Source: Leptodactylus fallax (Eukaryota > Chordata > Amphibia > Anura > Leptodactylidae). From it: a stretch of 64,000 bases of DNA. Both the position numbers and the translations under genes were made by a program. Under the pieces are notes generated by a model. That model made no database searches. It worked only from the letters and a program-made list of their open reading frames with translations, and was not told where the DNA came from. The stretch lies in NCBI GenBank assembly GCA_947044405.1, contig CAMRHE010000333.1, forward strand, positions 434,001 to 498,000. The letters are read 5' to 3'. How positions within the stretch are numbered: the stretch's first letter is position 1; each line of letters starts with the position of its first letter. This document shows, in pieces, positions 1 through 11,031 of this stretch.

Positions 1-755
1 GAATGCCCTCTCAGCCTCTTCACTCCACTTGATCAAGCCAAACTTTCCTCCCTTGGTAAGGTCGGTCAAGGGAGCTGCAATAGAGGCAAAATTGGGTATA
101 AACCTCCGATAGTACCCCATTATTCCCAGGAAAACCCTCACTTCTTACTCAAGGGACGGGGCCAGTTCTGGATAGCCTCTACTTTGTTAACCTGGGGTTT
201 TATTATCCCCCTTCCTATCGTGTACCCCAAATACCGGGCTTCTTCAAGGCCTAAGGCACACTTCTTGGGGTTAGCAGTTAACCCGGCTGCTCGAAGAGAA
301 TTCAGTACAGCCTGCACTTTCTGCAAGTGACTTTCCCAATCAGGACTGAAGATGACAATATCATCAAGGTAGGCTGAAGCGGACCTGCGATGTGGCTTAA
401 GGATTTTATCCATCTATCGCTGGAAGGTTGCGGGAGCACCATGTAACCCAAAAGGCATAGTTATGTATTGGAACAGACCATCTGGGGTGACAAACGCTGT
501 TTTTTCTTTAGCGCTCTCTGTGAGCGGTACCTGCCAATACCCTTTTGTTAGATCGAGAGTAGAAAAATACCTGGCAGTTCCCAACCTTTCAATCAGCTCA
601 TCTACTCTTGGCATCGGGTAGGCGTCAAACTTGGAATTTTCATTTAATTTGCTAAAATCATTACAAAACCTGATTATACCATCAGGTTTGGGAATCAGAA
701 CAATTAGATTGGACCAGGTGCTCTTAGATTCTTCAATTACCCCAAGGGCTAACAT
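1..755 (-). pseudogene. Reverse transcriptase domain of the Gmr1-like element (partial, broken)
   Basis: This segment encodes the RT fingers and palm. It shows the segment with STLDLTKGYWQVPL, then MPFGLHGAPATFQR, then the catalytic box YLDDIVIFS, followed by the thumb ([15 protein letters not shown]). A minus-strand TAG at 414-416 interrupts the frame between the palm motifs, and the frame changes again near 138, after which the sequence to position 1 still encodes a thumb-like stretch ([18 protein letters not shown]). The YLDD core is intact, so the family is clear although the gene cannot make one protein. It follows the integrase directly, which fixes the unusual pol order. Confidence 0.85.
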
Positions 756-1206
756 TTTTTACCCCCTTGGTTATGGCTTGTCTACGAGCTTCAGGTATTC
801 TGTACGGCTTTAGATTGACTCGTACCTGCGGCTCGGTGACAATGTCATGCTCTATCAGATCAGTACGCCCAGGTAAGTCAGAAAATACATCATTATTTCT
901 TTGTACAAATTCTTTTGCCTTTTGTACCTGTACCCTAGATAGGGTCTCAGCTATTTGTACCTCAGGAAAATCCTTACCAGGTGCACCCCCTGTTTTAGCA
1001 GTAACCTCTCTAGGGGTACTTATGGCAGACAAGGATTCTCTGTCTTTCCAGGGTTTTAACAAATTCACATGGTATATTTGTTCAGGTTTTCTCCTGCCCG
1101 GCTGGAAAACCTTGTAGTTTACCTCACCCACTTTTTCCATTATTTCATAAGGGCCCTGCCACTTGGCTAGCAATTTACTTTCTACTGTAGGTACGAGTAC
1201 TAACAC
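733..1206 (-). pseudogene. Integrase C-terminal (GPY/F-like) region joined to RT N-terminus
   Basis: The translated segment begins with an integrase C-terminal module: the WQGPYEI motif and a basic stretch ending HVNLLKPW, as in the GPY/F module of gypsy integrases. About 60 residues later it runs into the RT N-terminal motif PYRIPEARRQAI. Finding both motifs in one reading frame shows that integrase and RT are contiguous here with integrase first. A frame change separates it from the RT segment near 750 and from the integrase core near 1210. Confidence 0.75.
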
Positions 1207-1227
1207 TTGATCACCGGGGTTGAAGGT

Positions 1228-1881
1228 TCAGAGCTTAGCCTTCCTGTTATAAACACGGCCCTGAGCTAACTGGGCTTGCTCCATATGCTTTTTTACAATT
1301 GGCATGACTGCCGAAATTCGGTCTTGCATTTGGGAAATATGCTCAATAACACTCCGGTAAGGAGTTTGTTCCTGTTCCCAAGTTTCCTTAGCAATATCTA
1401 AGATTCCCCGTGGGTGTTTACCGTACACTAATTTGAAAGTAGAGAAACCTGTGGAGGACTGGGGTACCTCTCGGATTGCAAACATCAGATATGGCAGCAA
1501 ACAATCCCAATCCTTGCCATCTTTGCTTACCACCCTTTTTAACATTCCCTTAAGGGTTTTATTAAACCGCTCAACCAGACCGTCTGTCTGGGGGTGATGC
1601 ACAGAGGTTCTCAGATGTTTGATACTCAGGAGGTTACACATCTCTTTCATTACTTTGGACATAAAGAGGGTCCCTTGATCGGTTAAAATCTCTTTAGGTA
1701 TACCTGTCCGGGAGAACATAAAAAAAAGCTCCTTTGCAATTAACTTTGCTGAAGTATGCCTGAGGGGCACAGCTTCCGGGTACCAGGTAGCATAGTCTAA
1801 TACCACTAGTATATACTGATGTCCCCGGGCAGACTTTACAAGAGGAACCACCAAATCCATGGCTATCCATTCAAACAGCAC
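1228..1881 (-). pseudogene. Integrase catalytic core (DDE) of the Gmr1-like element
   Basis: This 217-codon open stretch is a retroviral-type integrase core (rve fold), which inserts the cDNA into the host chromosome. The first acidic residue is in IAMDLVVPL, the second in ILTDQGTLF, and the glutamate in GLVERFNKTLKGML, with HHPQTDG just before it. All three catalytic residues are present. The zinc-binding N-terminus continues upstream in another frame and the C-terminal module follows at 1206, so the domain is complete in content but broken across frames. Confidence 0.85.
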
Positions 1882-2306
1882 CTCTATAATAGGCTAAATA
1901 TATAGGTACTAAAGGACTCCTGAAGCGTGTCAGTGGAGCAGTTAATTGGCACTCCGGGCACGAGCTACAATACTCTCTTATGTGTCTATCAACACCTGGC
2001 CAATAGAAACACTGTACTATGCGTTCTTTGGTCTTCTCATAATCCAAGTGTCCTCCCAGCATGCTTATGGGCTAATTCCATAACCACTTTTTGAAAGGGC
2101 TGGGGTACCACCAATTGCTCAATAATTTCACCTCTTACTTTGTTTCCTCTGTACAACAACTCTTGATTCAGGGCAAAATAAGAAAACTCTTGGTCAGCCC
2201 CTGGATATTGGGACTTCCCATTTATCACTTTTATATTTGCCCTTGAATGAAAAAAAGTTTGGATCTCGAAGTTGAGCGGTTCCAAAATTGTCATGGAACA
2301 CATCAA
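1871..2306 (-). pseudogene. Integrase N-terminal HHCC zinc-binding region
   Basis: Two overlapping minus-strand frames (2306-2037 and 2062-1871) together encode the integrase N-terminus. The histidine half is seen in MELAHKHAGRTLGL and GGHLDYEKTKERI; the cysteine half is CSSCPECQLTAP. The motif FYWPGVDRHIREYC is typical of gypsy integrases. One frame change lies near 2040-2060. The stretch before it (2306-2150) is the usual linker after protease and has no further recognisable motif. Confidence 0.75.
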
Positions 2307-2371
2307 GTTCAGCCATCTCGGGTACTTCCCCCTGACCTTCAGTGTCGCCAGTTAACATAGTCAGAGGAAAG

Positions 2372-2767
2372 CTATATTCTTCTGGAACCACCGCACAGCA
2401 CTGGCACTCCACTGTCCAAATCAAAAGGTTCAGGGTCACCCTTGGGCAACCATTCACATACATCACCATTATTAGTGTAGGGAACCTGGTTTTTCAACAG
2501 GTTCCAAAACATAGGGAAATCTCTTCCGAGAATCACATTGTGGAATAAGGACTTGACCACACCGACCTGGTGAGAGGCTACACCACAGGTAGTTTCTATA
2601 GTGATCTCTGCAGCGGAGTACTCTTTGATTTTCCCTTGGATGCACAAAACACCAATAGTACGTCCATTGTATAGTTCAGGGTCTACCAGAGTTGCACGCA
2701 CCAGGGTCACCATACTCCCGGAGTCCAGGAGAGCAGAAACAGAGTGCCCCCCACAGTTACCACACAC
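2372..2767 (-). pseudogene. Retropepsin-like aspartic protease of the Gmr1-like element
   Basis: The 131-codon frame holds a retropepsin-like protease that would cut the Gag-Pol polyprotein. The active-site box is SALLDSGSMVTLVRATLV near the N-terminus, with serine after DSG where many proteases have threonine. A later hydrophobic turn with VILGRDFPMFWNLL corresponds to the second conserved motif (ILG). It overlaps the end of the zinc-knuckle frame and precedes integrase, as expected for this group. Confidence 0.75.
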
Positions 2768-3036
2768 TTTTGGGGATCAGAGTCAGTTGCAAGTTCCGCT
2801 AAACAGGCAGGGTGAGCAAATAGCGAGACTCGCTGGGAACAGCTACAGTCCATGGGCTTAGTTGTTAGGGGACAGTATGCAGCTATGTGACCTAACCCAT
2901 GGCACCGCCAACATTGTTTACGGGATTGGTCCCCATTTTGAGTTTTGGGACTATAGGTCATAGTCCCAGCTGCCTGTTCCCCTTGTGTACATCCTTCCCT
3001 CCCAGCCTTCCTCACACCCCTAATGGTTGGTATCAT
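2707..3036 (-). pseudogene. Nucleocapsid CCHC zinc knuckle of gag
   Basis: The frame contains one CCHC knuckle, CWRCHGLGHIAAYC (C-X2-C-X4-H-X4-C), which binds RNA in retrotransposon Gag. It lies between the SCAN-like capsid segment and the protease. The downstream part of this frame runs into the protease region out of phase. Confidence 0.8.
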
Positions 3037-3045
3037 CTTACGAGT

Positions 3046-4817
3046 TCATGGGGTTGCTGGGCTGGAGGGGGTCTGCAGAAGCTCTTCAGTGGCTCGATAT
3101 CTTTCCGCCAGGCACACTAGCTGGTCTGCTGTCATAGGACCTGCTTGGCCAACCCAGCGTTGAATTTTAGGTGGCAACGACCATGTGTATTTGTCTAACA
3201 CCTCTCTTTCCACCATCTGCGCAGGGGTGGTTTCTTCAGGATGTAGCCATTTCTTTACCAGGTAAACAAGGTCATGCATTTGAGTCCTGGGCGGGAGATT
3301 TTCAGAAAAAGTCCAGTTGCAGCATCCCAGAGTGCTACTGCTTTTGTGTGTTTGTCATTGTGCCTCTGGGTTTCATGTTTGTGTGTTCTGTTCCATGATA
3401 AAGGTCATTGTTGTGCAGCTTACCTTGTATTTTCCCCCCAGCAGTGTTCAAAACCTTGCCTTGGTTCAGCCCTGGCCTATCATAGGCCACTGGGCGGGGT
3501 TATAGAGAGGTATTATCTCCCCGGCAATGGTTGGTCAGTTCAGTTCAGTTCAGTTCAGTGCATGCTGTGAACCAGACTAGGTGTGCAGAGCTGACCTGCC
3601 ACCAGCCTCTGGACTGAAGGCCAACCGCCGCTCTCACAGCCCCAGGAGGGATATCATCAGCCCCAGGCTCACCTGAAGACAGCCCAGAGCAAGGGAATAA
3701 AGCTATCCAAGCTGCTGGACTCAGTTGGTGCCGTGCCAGGAGGAGCAAGAGAGGACCCTGACAGGAAAGATGTATTCGGGCCTAGCATACAGGTAACCAG
3801 ATCCTTGTCAAGGCTCCCTGTAACTCCATCCCCAGTGTACCTGGCTGGGAGAGGCAGAGAGAAGGAGTAGAGGAAAGCCATCCTATGGAGCTTATATCAC
3901 CCTGGGCACCCTCCTAGAACCAAGGCTGGGGGTTGGACACTGTAGGACTACTACCCCCATCTGGAAGCTGCTGTTGGCTTACTGTTCCAGTTGCCTAATA
4001 AATGGCTGTTTGGTTTACCTGCATCGCTGAATCCTGAGTCTTGTCTGCATTACCATCAGGGCCCTTCCGTACAACACCACACCGGCTCAGGTAGGAGAAG
4101 TCCCCTCTTCAACTGGAAGTGCCCCGGGGGAAAGAACTACTTCCACCACCATCCGGTAGTGCTGCAGGACCCCCCTCGACTTTGTCCGACCTAGGAGTGG
4201 GACTGGAGCGGTTGGGGAGCGTGCTCGGCTTGCTAGGTGGCACAGCATCGCCACCACTACTCCCATCCTCCGGTCTCCTCCATCTGGGTTGCGGCACAGT
4301 GATCTACCCTTCCTGCTCGCACATGCATATTTACTCCAAGACGATCCAGGATCTCACTCCTCAACTTAGAATAATCTCTGGTGTCTGTCTCACATAGGTC
4401 GTAATATGCCTTCTGTGGTTCCCCGGTTAGAAAGGGCGCCAGGACATCAGCCCACTGTTCTCTTGACAACTTTTGTCGTTCAGCAACCCGTTCAAAAACA
4501 TGAAGATATGCCTCTATGTCATCAGTGGACGTCATCTTCTGTAGAGAAATTTGCATAGCCGCTCAAGCAGTGGATCTCACCGACGGGGTCTCAGCAGAAG
4601 ATTCTCCTACCACCTTCTGAACAACCAAGGTTTCACACAAAACAGACAGCTGCTTCATTAACATGGCGGTCATCTCTTGCTGCCATTTTTCGGCCGCCAC
4701 CATGGCATGCTGTTGACGCCTCTCAGCATCCAGCTGGGCCTGCCCAAGTAATTTAAATAAGTCCTCCATGATGGCAGCGTCCTTTTTAGGCTCTCCTACC
4801 GCCTTCACCTGGGACAT
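3046..4817 (-). pseudogene. gag with SCAN-like domain, split by a solo LTR
   Basis: The N-terminal piece (4817-4563) is rich in charged and glutamine residues and looks coiled-coil. After a TGA at 4563-4565 the same frame continues with a capsid-like segment (DIEAYLHVFERVAERQ, PFLTGEPQKAYYDL). The solo LTR at 3318-4296 then interrupts, and the rest at 3317-3046 resembles the SCAN domain: LPPRTQMHDLVYLVKKWLHP, then EREVLDKYTWSLPPKIQRWV. Without the LTR and one 4 bp duplication copy the frame is open across the junction, so the LTR landed in a gag that was still in frame. The SCAN relationship is read from motifs, not from an alignment search. Confidence 0.8.
3318..4296 (+). repeat. Solo LTR (copy A) inserted in Gmr1 gag
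   Basis: This 979 bp segment starts TGCAGCATCCCAGAG and ends GGGTTGCGGCA, so it has TG...CA termini. It is flanked by the direct repeat CAGT (3314-3317 and 4297-4300), a 4 bp target-site duplication. A second copy with the same ends occurs at 40211-49746. There is no internal coding region between two LTRs, so it is a solo LTR left by LTR-LTR recombination. Its start resembles the minus-strand start of the gypsy LTRs at 40983 and 48468 (TGTGGCATCCCAGAG), suggesting related families. Confidence 0.85.
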
Positions 4818-4888
4818 AAGGTGGTGGAGGGAAAAATGGCCAAAATAGGTGCCTGTCTCTTTAAGACCTGTTTTAAACTGGGTTTGCC

Positions 4889-4906
4889 CGCATCCGAAGT
4901 ACCAAA
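4889..4906 (-). promoter_or_regulatory. Probable primer-binding site of the Gmr1-like element
   Basis: On the minus strand this reads TGGTACTTCGGATGCGGG a few bases inside the LTR edge. A TGG start at this position is what a tRNA primer-binding site needs. It resembles a tRNA-Tyr-type site at the first bases, but the tRNA is not established. Confidence 0.5.
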
Positions 4907-4908
4907 TA

Positions 4909-5466
4909 TGGGGAGGACTGACTCATTGGTAGCAGCAGCGGACCCAGACAGTCAGAGACAGACACAAAAAAGTCAGGTATCAACAGGTTGTACCCTGTAC
5001 GTATATTTCCAAAAACAGCAAAACAAAATAAGCCTTAACAGTCAGGCAAAAAGATAACAGAAATCCTGCTCGTCTGAGCAACTAACTAAACAAAGAAACC
5101 CTAACTATACGTGTGGCTTGCTTCAGCTACGCGGTCCACACACAGGGCAAAAACAGGAGCAAAAATTCACTCTGGTCTCTCACCAGTTGTCAGGGTCTTA
5201 GGGCAGAACCCGGCTCCTCCTCTCCCCCAGGAACTGCCCAGGACTGAGGTCTTGAAAATCTTTTATAGACTTTTAATGAGGCCCAGTTCCCACCTGTGAC
5301 TGAAGGCCCCTCCCTAGTAGGACAAGAAGTGGTTAATAGAAAAGGCCTTCTCATAGCTGAGGTTTTGTTACAGATATCCATGTTGCAACCTCACTTACCA
5401 TACATAGGTGAGGAATCTGGGGGAGATATAGCGACCTTTCAGAATTTTACCTGTCACCTTCTCACA
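4909..5466 (-). repeat. 5' LTR of the Gmr1-like element
   Basis: The segment shares blocks with the independent solo LTR at 29987-30416: CGGACCCAGACAGTCAGAGA, TCCTGCTCGTCTGAGC, and the end CTGTCACCTTCTCACA. That solo copy has clean 4 bp duplications, which lets the outer edge here be set at 5466. The inner edge is set by homology and by the adjacent primer-binding site, so it is good to a few bases only. The partner 3' LTR is off the window. Confidence 0.7.
5260..5267 (-). promoter_or_regulatory. TATA box in the Gmr1-like LTR
   Basis: Minus-strand TATAAAAG lies inside the LTR about 200 bases from its outer end, a plausible position for the U3 promoter that drives the element toward lower coordinates. 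Confidence 0.45.
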
Positions 5467-5499
5467 ATATATAAATAGGCCGTAACCTGCTGCATTACC

Positions 5500-5640
5500 G
5501 AGCCCACCCCCCGCCCCCCCCCCCCCCCGGGGGGGCCCCAAAACATTCCCCCAAAAAAAAAAAATCCCGGCCCCCGCCCAAAAAGAGAGGCCCCCCCCCC
5601 CTCCAAAAAAAAAAGGCCGAAAAAAAAAAAAAAAAAAATC
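5500..5640. other. Homopolymer-only patch, probable sequence artefact
   Basis: About 140 bases consist almost only of runs of C, G and A (C runs up to about 18, A runs up to about 20) with short joining words. It resembles no repeat family. It begins about 35 bases past the LTR edge. A collapsed low-quality read end or polishing failure is the likeliest explanation. Confidence 0.6.
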
Positions 5641-6034
5641 CCCAGCAGGGAAATAACTTTGGCCTATTATAGTGTCTCCTACATATTACCCTCCCTAAGC
5701 AATACTGCTCGTGGCCAAAACTATACCTATCCATGGGACCATAGGGCTCAGGGGAGCGCTTCCCCTTCTGCTATGGGACGCAGAGGACACGTGGGGGAGT
5801 GGCAACCTGCACCCGCTATGTGAGCAGCCGCCCACAAACGGGGCGGCCTGGGCCTCACAATACTACTATTACTATACTCTGGGGTCATTTTCAGTAACAC
5901 CAGATAATCAGCTCATATGTAAGACTTCAGTGAAGGAGCCGTGGTGTAGGCTATTAGCAGGAAGCTGTTGGGTGGGGCCCCAGAACAAGTTCCTCTGGTG
6001 GGCCTGGCCCTTCAGTCCGACACTGTATAATGTA
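5641..6034. other. Non-coding flank of the minisatellite
   Basis: No credible gene is seen. The stretch 5730-6010 is GC-richer, with words such as GGCCTGGCCC that recur at repeat edges in this window, and is probably part of the same old non-autonomous element as the minisatellite that follows. Confidence 0.35.
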
Positions 6035-6350
6035 GAATTATTATATATAAGGGGGCTCTTATTTATAAAGGAGGAACTATTATATATAAGACATCTATTA
6101 TAAGGGGGAGCCATTATTTATAAGAGGGGCTCTATTTATAAGTGGGGTATAATTGTTAAGTGGGCTATTATTTATAAAGGGGGCTATTAGTGATAATGGT
6201 GACAATTATTTATGAGAGGGTTATTATTAATAAGGGGGAATATTATTGATACATGGCACTATTTATCATTTATAAGGGAGCCATTACTGATAAAGGTCTA
6301 ATATTATTTATAAGCAGGGACTATTATTTATAAGGAGGCGCTATAATAAC
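6035..6350. repeat. Degenerate minisatellite, about 20 bp unit TTATTTATAAGGGGG
   Basis: The word TATTTATAAGGGGG and variants recur roughly every 18-25 bases (for example near 6057, 6110, 6130, 6168, 6207, 6271, 6308, 6328). The same type of array, in reverse complement, occurs twice inside the hAT element at 10958-13363, so the array is probably part of a mobile repeat rather than a local expansion. Confidence 0.65.
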
Positions 6351-6599
6351 TGATAACTGGGTGCAACAATCTATTAGGCGGTACAAAGGTGGTTATTTGA
6401 ATTGTGTGTGGTAAAATGGGGGTTGTTATTACTTTTTTGTTGGCAGAAAGGAGGCATTAGTATAGGGGTTGCCACTGGAAGATGATAGTGTTGTTTGTAT
6501 GTCAGCATTTGGGGCCCTGCTTTTAATTTTGCCCGGGGCCACACTTTGTTTAAAACCGGCCCTGACTACACTGCACTCCGACCATAACTGTGCGTGCAG

Positions 6600-7930
6600 T
6601 TGGAACAGGGATTTAAAAAGTCAAACATTTTAAATTTTTGCATTTTTATTTTTTACTTCCTGCCTTCCAAATGCCATAACTTTTTATTTTTCAGTTTTAC
6701 AGAACTGTATGATCACTTGTTTTTTAAGATGTGACAGAATTTTTGTCACAAAGTAGGTCAACAGATAGGTGCCATAAACATAGACTAAACAGCCTAAATA
6801 TATACCAAATTTATCATCTAGTATCAGTCAATGTGATGAATCTGTAACATTTTGGCATCTTCCTGACATTTGACATACATGTTGGGGCAGGAATGTGGCA
6901 TGGAATTAGGAATTGCAGCAAGATGTAACTACAGCTTCTAAGCCCTTGTGGTGCATGGGAGCGAGCATCTTGATAACTTCACCACCCCGACAGCATCAAA
7001 GGGGGTCAGAGATCACGTGTCATGAGACTCTCAGGCCTGTCATCATAAATCTTCTATTACAAATAGAGAAGTACTGCATTATATGAGTGATCACACCTAC
7101 TAGGGTTCAAAGAGACATTTAAAAATAAAAAATAAAAAAGTTAAAATAATTCAAATTGCTGCCCCTTTCCCCATTTTACAAATACAAATAAAACAAAAAA
7201 AAGAAAATATTTTAGGTACCATAGCATTCAAAAATTCCCAAATTAAAATGTGTGGTGAACATTGTCATAGAAAATAAATCAAAAATGCACAAATCATCAT
7301 TTTTCAGTCAATTCTACCCTCCAAAAAATGGAATAAAAAATGTTCAAAAAGTCATACAGTATGTACACCAGTGGTGCCTATAAATATGATAATTTGTCCC
7401 ACAAAAAAAAGAACCCTTACACAGCTATGGAGATATGGAGGTCAGAATATGGTGATGCAAATCAAATTTAGTTTTGGAAAACGTGCTCTTTTTTTTTAAC
7501 CGTATTAAACATAACAAAACCTATTTACATTTGGTATCAGAGTGATCATCCGGATCTGCAGAATAAATGTAACCTGTCAATGCCATACAGTGAATTTCAT
7601 ATAAACAAAACCCATTATAAAATGGCACAACTAAGTTTTTTTCCAATTCCACCCCATTCAGAATATTTTTTTCTTCTCAGTACATGGTCTGGAATATCAA
7701 TTGGTACTATAAGTAGATACAATTTATACTACAGAAAATAAGCCCTCATATGGTTATATTAATGGAAAAGTGTAAAAGTAATGGCTTTTGGAAGGTGGGG
7801 AGGAAAAAAGTGAAAATTTGCCAAAGAGGGAAAAATTTAATAAGAGAAAAAAAGTGTAATTTCTAATTTAAGTATGCCATAATTTATATAGCATTTCTTA
7901 CCATCTAAATTGATATTTCACTATATCAAT
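6600..7930. repeat. Old AT-rich dispersed repeat, copy 1 of 3
   Basis: There is no gene. The part 7540-7800 matches 37650-37960 in order (CAGAAT...GTAACATG/CTGTC, then CATTC-GAATTTTTTTT, CAGTACAT, TGGTACT, CTTTTGGAAGGT). Parts of the same family appear inverted at 59930-60350. The copies are diverged, and edges and family name are not determined. Confidence 0.5.
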
Positions 7931-7951
7931 TTTTATCAAGAGGAACCCTTA

Positions 7952-8170
7952 GGCTGAGGCCCCACGTTGCGGAAACGCAGCTTTTCTTGTTGCAGGTTTT
8001 ATTGCGTTTTTTTGAGCCAAAGCCAAGAATGGATACAAAAGGAATGTGAAATATATAGGAAGTTCTTATACTTCTCTCTTCTGCTCAATCCACTCCTGGC
8101 TTTGGCTCAAAAAACCGCAACAAAATCTGCAACAAAAAAAGCTGCGTTTCTGCAATGTGAGGCTTTAGCC
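7952..8170. mobile_element. Harbinger-type MITE, 219 bp
   Basis: The ends are imperfect inverted repeats: GGCTGAGGCCCCACGTTGCGG on the left, and on the right the reverse complement of GGCTAAAGCCTCACATTGCAG. The arms fold together over most of the element. It is flanked by TTA on both sides (7949-7951 and 8171-8173), the 3 bp duplication typical of PIF-Harbinger transposition. It has no coding capacity. Confidence 0.7.
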
Positions 8171-8173
8171 TTA

Positions 8174-10949
8174 CAGTTTTGTGGGGAGAATCCTGAATTC
8201 ACTGAATGGTGACCTCCAGAAAAGCATCTGTGTTTCTACAATTCCAGAGAGAAGGAAAGTCAGTCTGAATTTCTCTTCCCTAGTTATTGTAGAGTAAAAA
8301 CAGGGCTACGGCTGTTTCGCAATGACTATCGCTTCATCTTGGCCATCACTGTTTGGGCTCCATCCCAGTCTTGTGACAAGATAGAATAAAAGAAAGTGAC
8401 ATAATGGTGAGGGCTGCCTTAAATCTTTATTATTGTCTATAAAAATTTTAACAAAGTTTTCATCTTTTTTACATGACTTAGATTGAACTGAAATATTTGG
8501 TTTGTGTTTCTGCAAAGTAGAGGAACTGATACTAAGAATTAACACATTTGCAGCCACTAACACTGATTTGTATAAAATGGAGAAGTAACCCGTCCTCTTA
8601 ACTGAAAATACACACATCATGAGTGATTATAATTCACAGATTTCAGAGGTACAAATGTTTTCACAGTAGCCCCAAATTGCTTAATACTGTTACTGTAATA
8701 CATGAGGAAATTGCATTTTATGATAAATGTCATGACTTCATTGTAACCGGGATTAATATTTTGTTACGTTGCGTTGGAGACTACAAATAAAAAACATTTT
8801 TAGCATCAGAGCATTTCTATCCAGAAACCACATGGTTCACAAGCTTGCTAGTTCATCTTTTGTGGCTAGTGACAGAGTTATGACTGTACATTGTTTGGTA
8901 TATCTAATAACAATAAGCATAATTGCCACATTTTATAGAAATCTGTGAAAAAAACTGCCTCCGTAAATTGGCCACAAAGCTGTAAATCTGTAAACATATT
9001 TGTGATATGGTTGGGTGTATGAAGCCTTAGTAAGAAGCAATATTAGGATAAGTTTCCCTTGATGGGAAAAAGGAAAACTCATTCTAACACCACCTTTTAG
9101 TAGGTAGCTCCCTATAGATCAATGCCTGATTTTCTATGAAACCTAGAGATATTGGGACAACGTCTTAATAAATGGCTCAACTGCTAAGTGTCCCAAAATT
9201 TATCAAGAAGCTGCGGCCTGTTCATAAATCTATCAGACGTCCAGGTAGGAACTGGTGTGATTTCATTTTAACTCATGCCAGAAAACTGGCTTGAGTTATA
9301 ATAGATCCCCTCTCTGCTTAGCCCACATTTGCAGAATGTGGTGGACAAAGCATGGATTGGGGTTGAAGTGCACGTTTAGGCCAAACATTTGCATTAATAT
9401 CATTCCTCTATGCCATAAAACTGTTGAGGAGGGAATGATGAATTTCCCCCATTGTCTGTGATTCAAGTCAAACCAGAAAATCTTTTCCAAAAAGAAGAGA
9501 GATCCATCTGCAGACAGCTGTTTTGAGGTTGTTGCCCCTCATCTGTATGAAGCAGGGTGTTGGTTTGGTTGGCTTAGAGGTTATTGATATGGGCCAGAAG
9601 TGGTATTATTTCTGTCTTTGCATCTATATGTATCTATATATATATTTACATATGTGAGTATGTAACCTTGAAACCTTGTATGGTAAAGTATTCTGACATT
9701 CACTGTGGAAGAGCAGGGTTAAATTATGTTTGGGAAGCCCATTATGTTATTATGTGCAAACTGTGGACTCTGGAATATGGAAAATCATACGTCATGTATT
9801 AGGGAAAAGCATTACTCACAGACAGGGCTTCCCTGAGGTTGACTTCTTGTGGTTCTTAAAGCCTTTCACATTTTGTCCAAATGACATAGTCATGCCTGCT
9901 GTCTACATAGATTGTAGATCACTGTTAAATGATTTAACACCTTTCAACTATTGATCATATTGCACACCACCTTCTTGGCTTACATCATTTAAAGTGAAAA
10001 CTCATTTTCATGTAATTATTGACAAAATATCAGGAACTTGCTTCAATAATAATTCCCTAATATGATGTTTCTCTTGGAATTGCTCTCTTTTGCTGTTGGA
10101 GTGTCCTTTAAATAACATACTGGGCTACTGCAGCTGGGTAAAATTTCATCTGCCGATTTTCTTGTTAATGTTGTTATATTCCCTCAGCAGAGACTCAAGC
10201 ACTGTTGACACAAATTTGTGTGGATTTAATAGGATTTTCCAAGATTGGCAAAGATTTGACTTCCAGCACTCCTACTAATCAGCTGAGTAAAGGGGCCTTG
10301 AGGCTCATGCAAGAGATCTTCTTTGTGACTGTGTCTTTCAGCATGATTTTATCAATATATAGATTCATAAAACAACTTTTGGAGAATAAAAAGATATCAC
10401 AGTGACCTTATAACAGAGGATATAACAGTTCTTTATGTTCAGGTAGGGCACTCAATGTCCAGTATAGGAATGCTCCCTGTAGGCTTCTCCTGTGGGCTTC
10501 CCATTAGGCACACAAGGGCTGCCAGTTGGCATCACTATTCTAGACGGTTTGTTAATCACATTATTGATAAACTGTCCCATACTATGTGCGCTCCATACTG
10601 GCGTGCCATATTGGACTGTTTACAGATGATTATGCTGCCATGAGAGGCTAGTTCCATAATACGATATGTGATAGAGGATTCCATGAATTGTGTAATGTGT
10701 AATCCAACTGGAAAAAATACTTCCAAGTCCAGTAACACTCCACTTCAGAGGTATAGCTTGAAGCCCCTCGACTCCAATGCAATCAGTAATGGGGCCCATA
10801 CCTACCTTGTGCCATTTAGAATAGTGGTATATTTTATGTGGCAGAGGGAGCCCTCAAGGTCAAAGGCCCGGTAATGATTGCTATTGCTGATCATCATATA
10901 GCTACACCTCTGTCCAACTTGTAACTTGTAGGGAGATGTGCAGTGAAGT
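8174..10949. other. No recognisable gene
   Basis: Ordinary AT-rich sequence with a short TA-rich run near 9625-9650. Open frames are short and none shows a family motif. A 24-base word near 10589 (GCTCCATACTGGCGTGCCAT) recurs with small changes near 18380, hinting at one more old dispersed repeat. Confidence 0.5.
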
Positions 10950-10992
10950 GCCACAGGCAGAGGCGTAGCTAGGGGTTCAGCACAGGGGGGGG

Positions 10993-11031
10993 CGAACATG
11001 TCCAAGTGGGCCCCCAACTTGGACATGTTCG
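10993..11031. other. Perfect hairpin near the hAT left end
   Basis: CGAACATGTCCAAGT at 10993-11007 is repeated exactly as its reverse complement at 11017-11031, with a 9-base spacer. It lies 35 bases inside the left terminus. A subterminal transposase-binding or foldback role is possible but not shown. Confidence 0.7.

Larger units (their letters stand above)
1..5466 (-). mobile_element. Gmr1-like Ty3/gypsy LTR retrotransposon, 3' part outside window
   Basis: Read on the minus strand from 5466 to 1, the order is LTR, primer-binding site, gag with a SCAN-like domain, CCHC knuckle, aspartic protease, integrase, then reverse transcriptase. Most Ty3/gypsy elements have integrase last. Integrase ahead of RT is the known hallmark of the Gmr1-like group of deuterostome gypsy elements, and their gag is the known source of the vertebrate SCAN domain. 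RNase H and the 3' LTR would lie before position 1. The coding part is broken by in-frame stops (414-416, 4563-4565), several frame changes and a 979 bp solo LTR at 3318-4296, so this copy is dead. The family call is firm; the exact subfamily is not determined. Confidence 0.85.

Noticed and set aside
767..1117. 116-codon plus-strand frame
   Set aside because: It is antisense to the integrase/RT linker and has no motif.
5495..5734. Open frame rich in G and F
   Set aside because: It is a translation of the homopolymer patch at 5500-5640.
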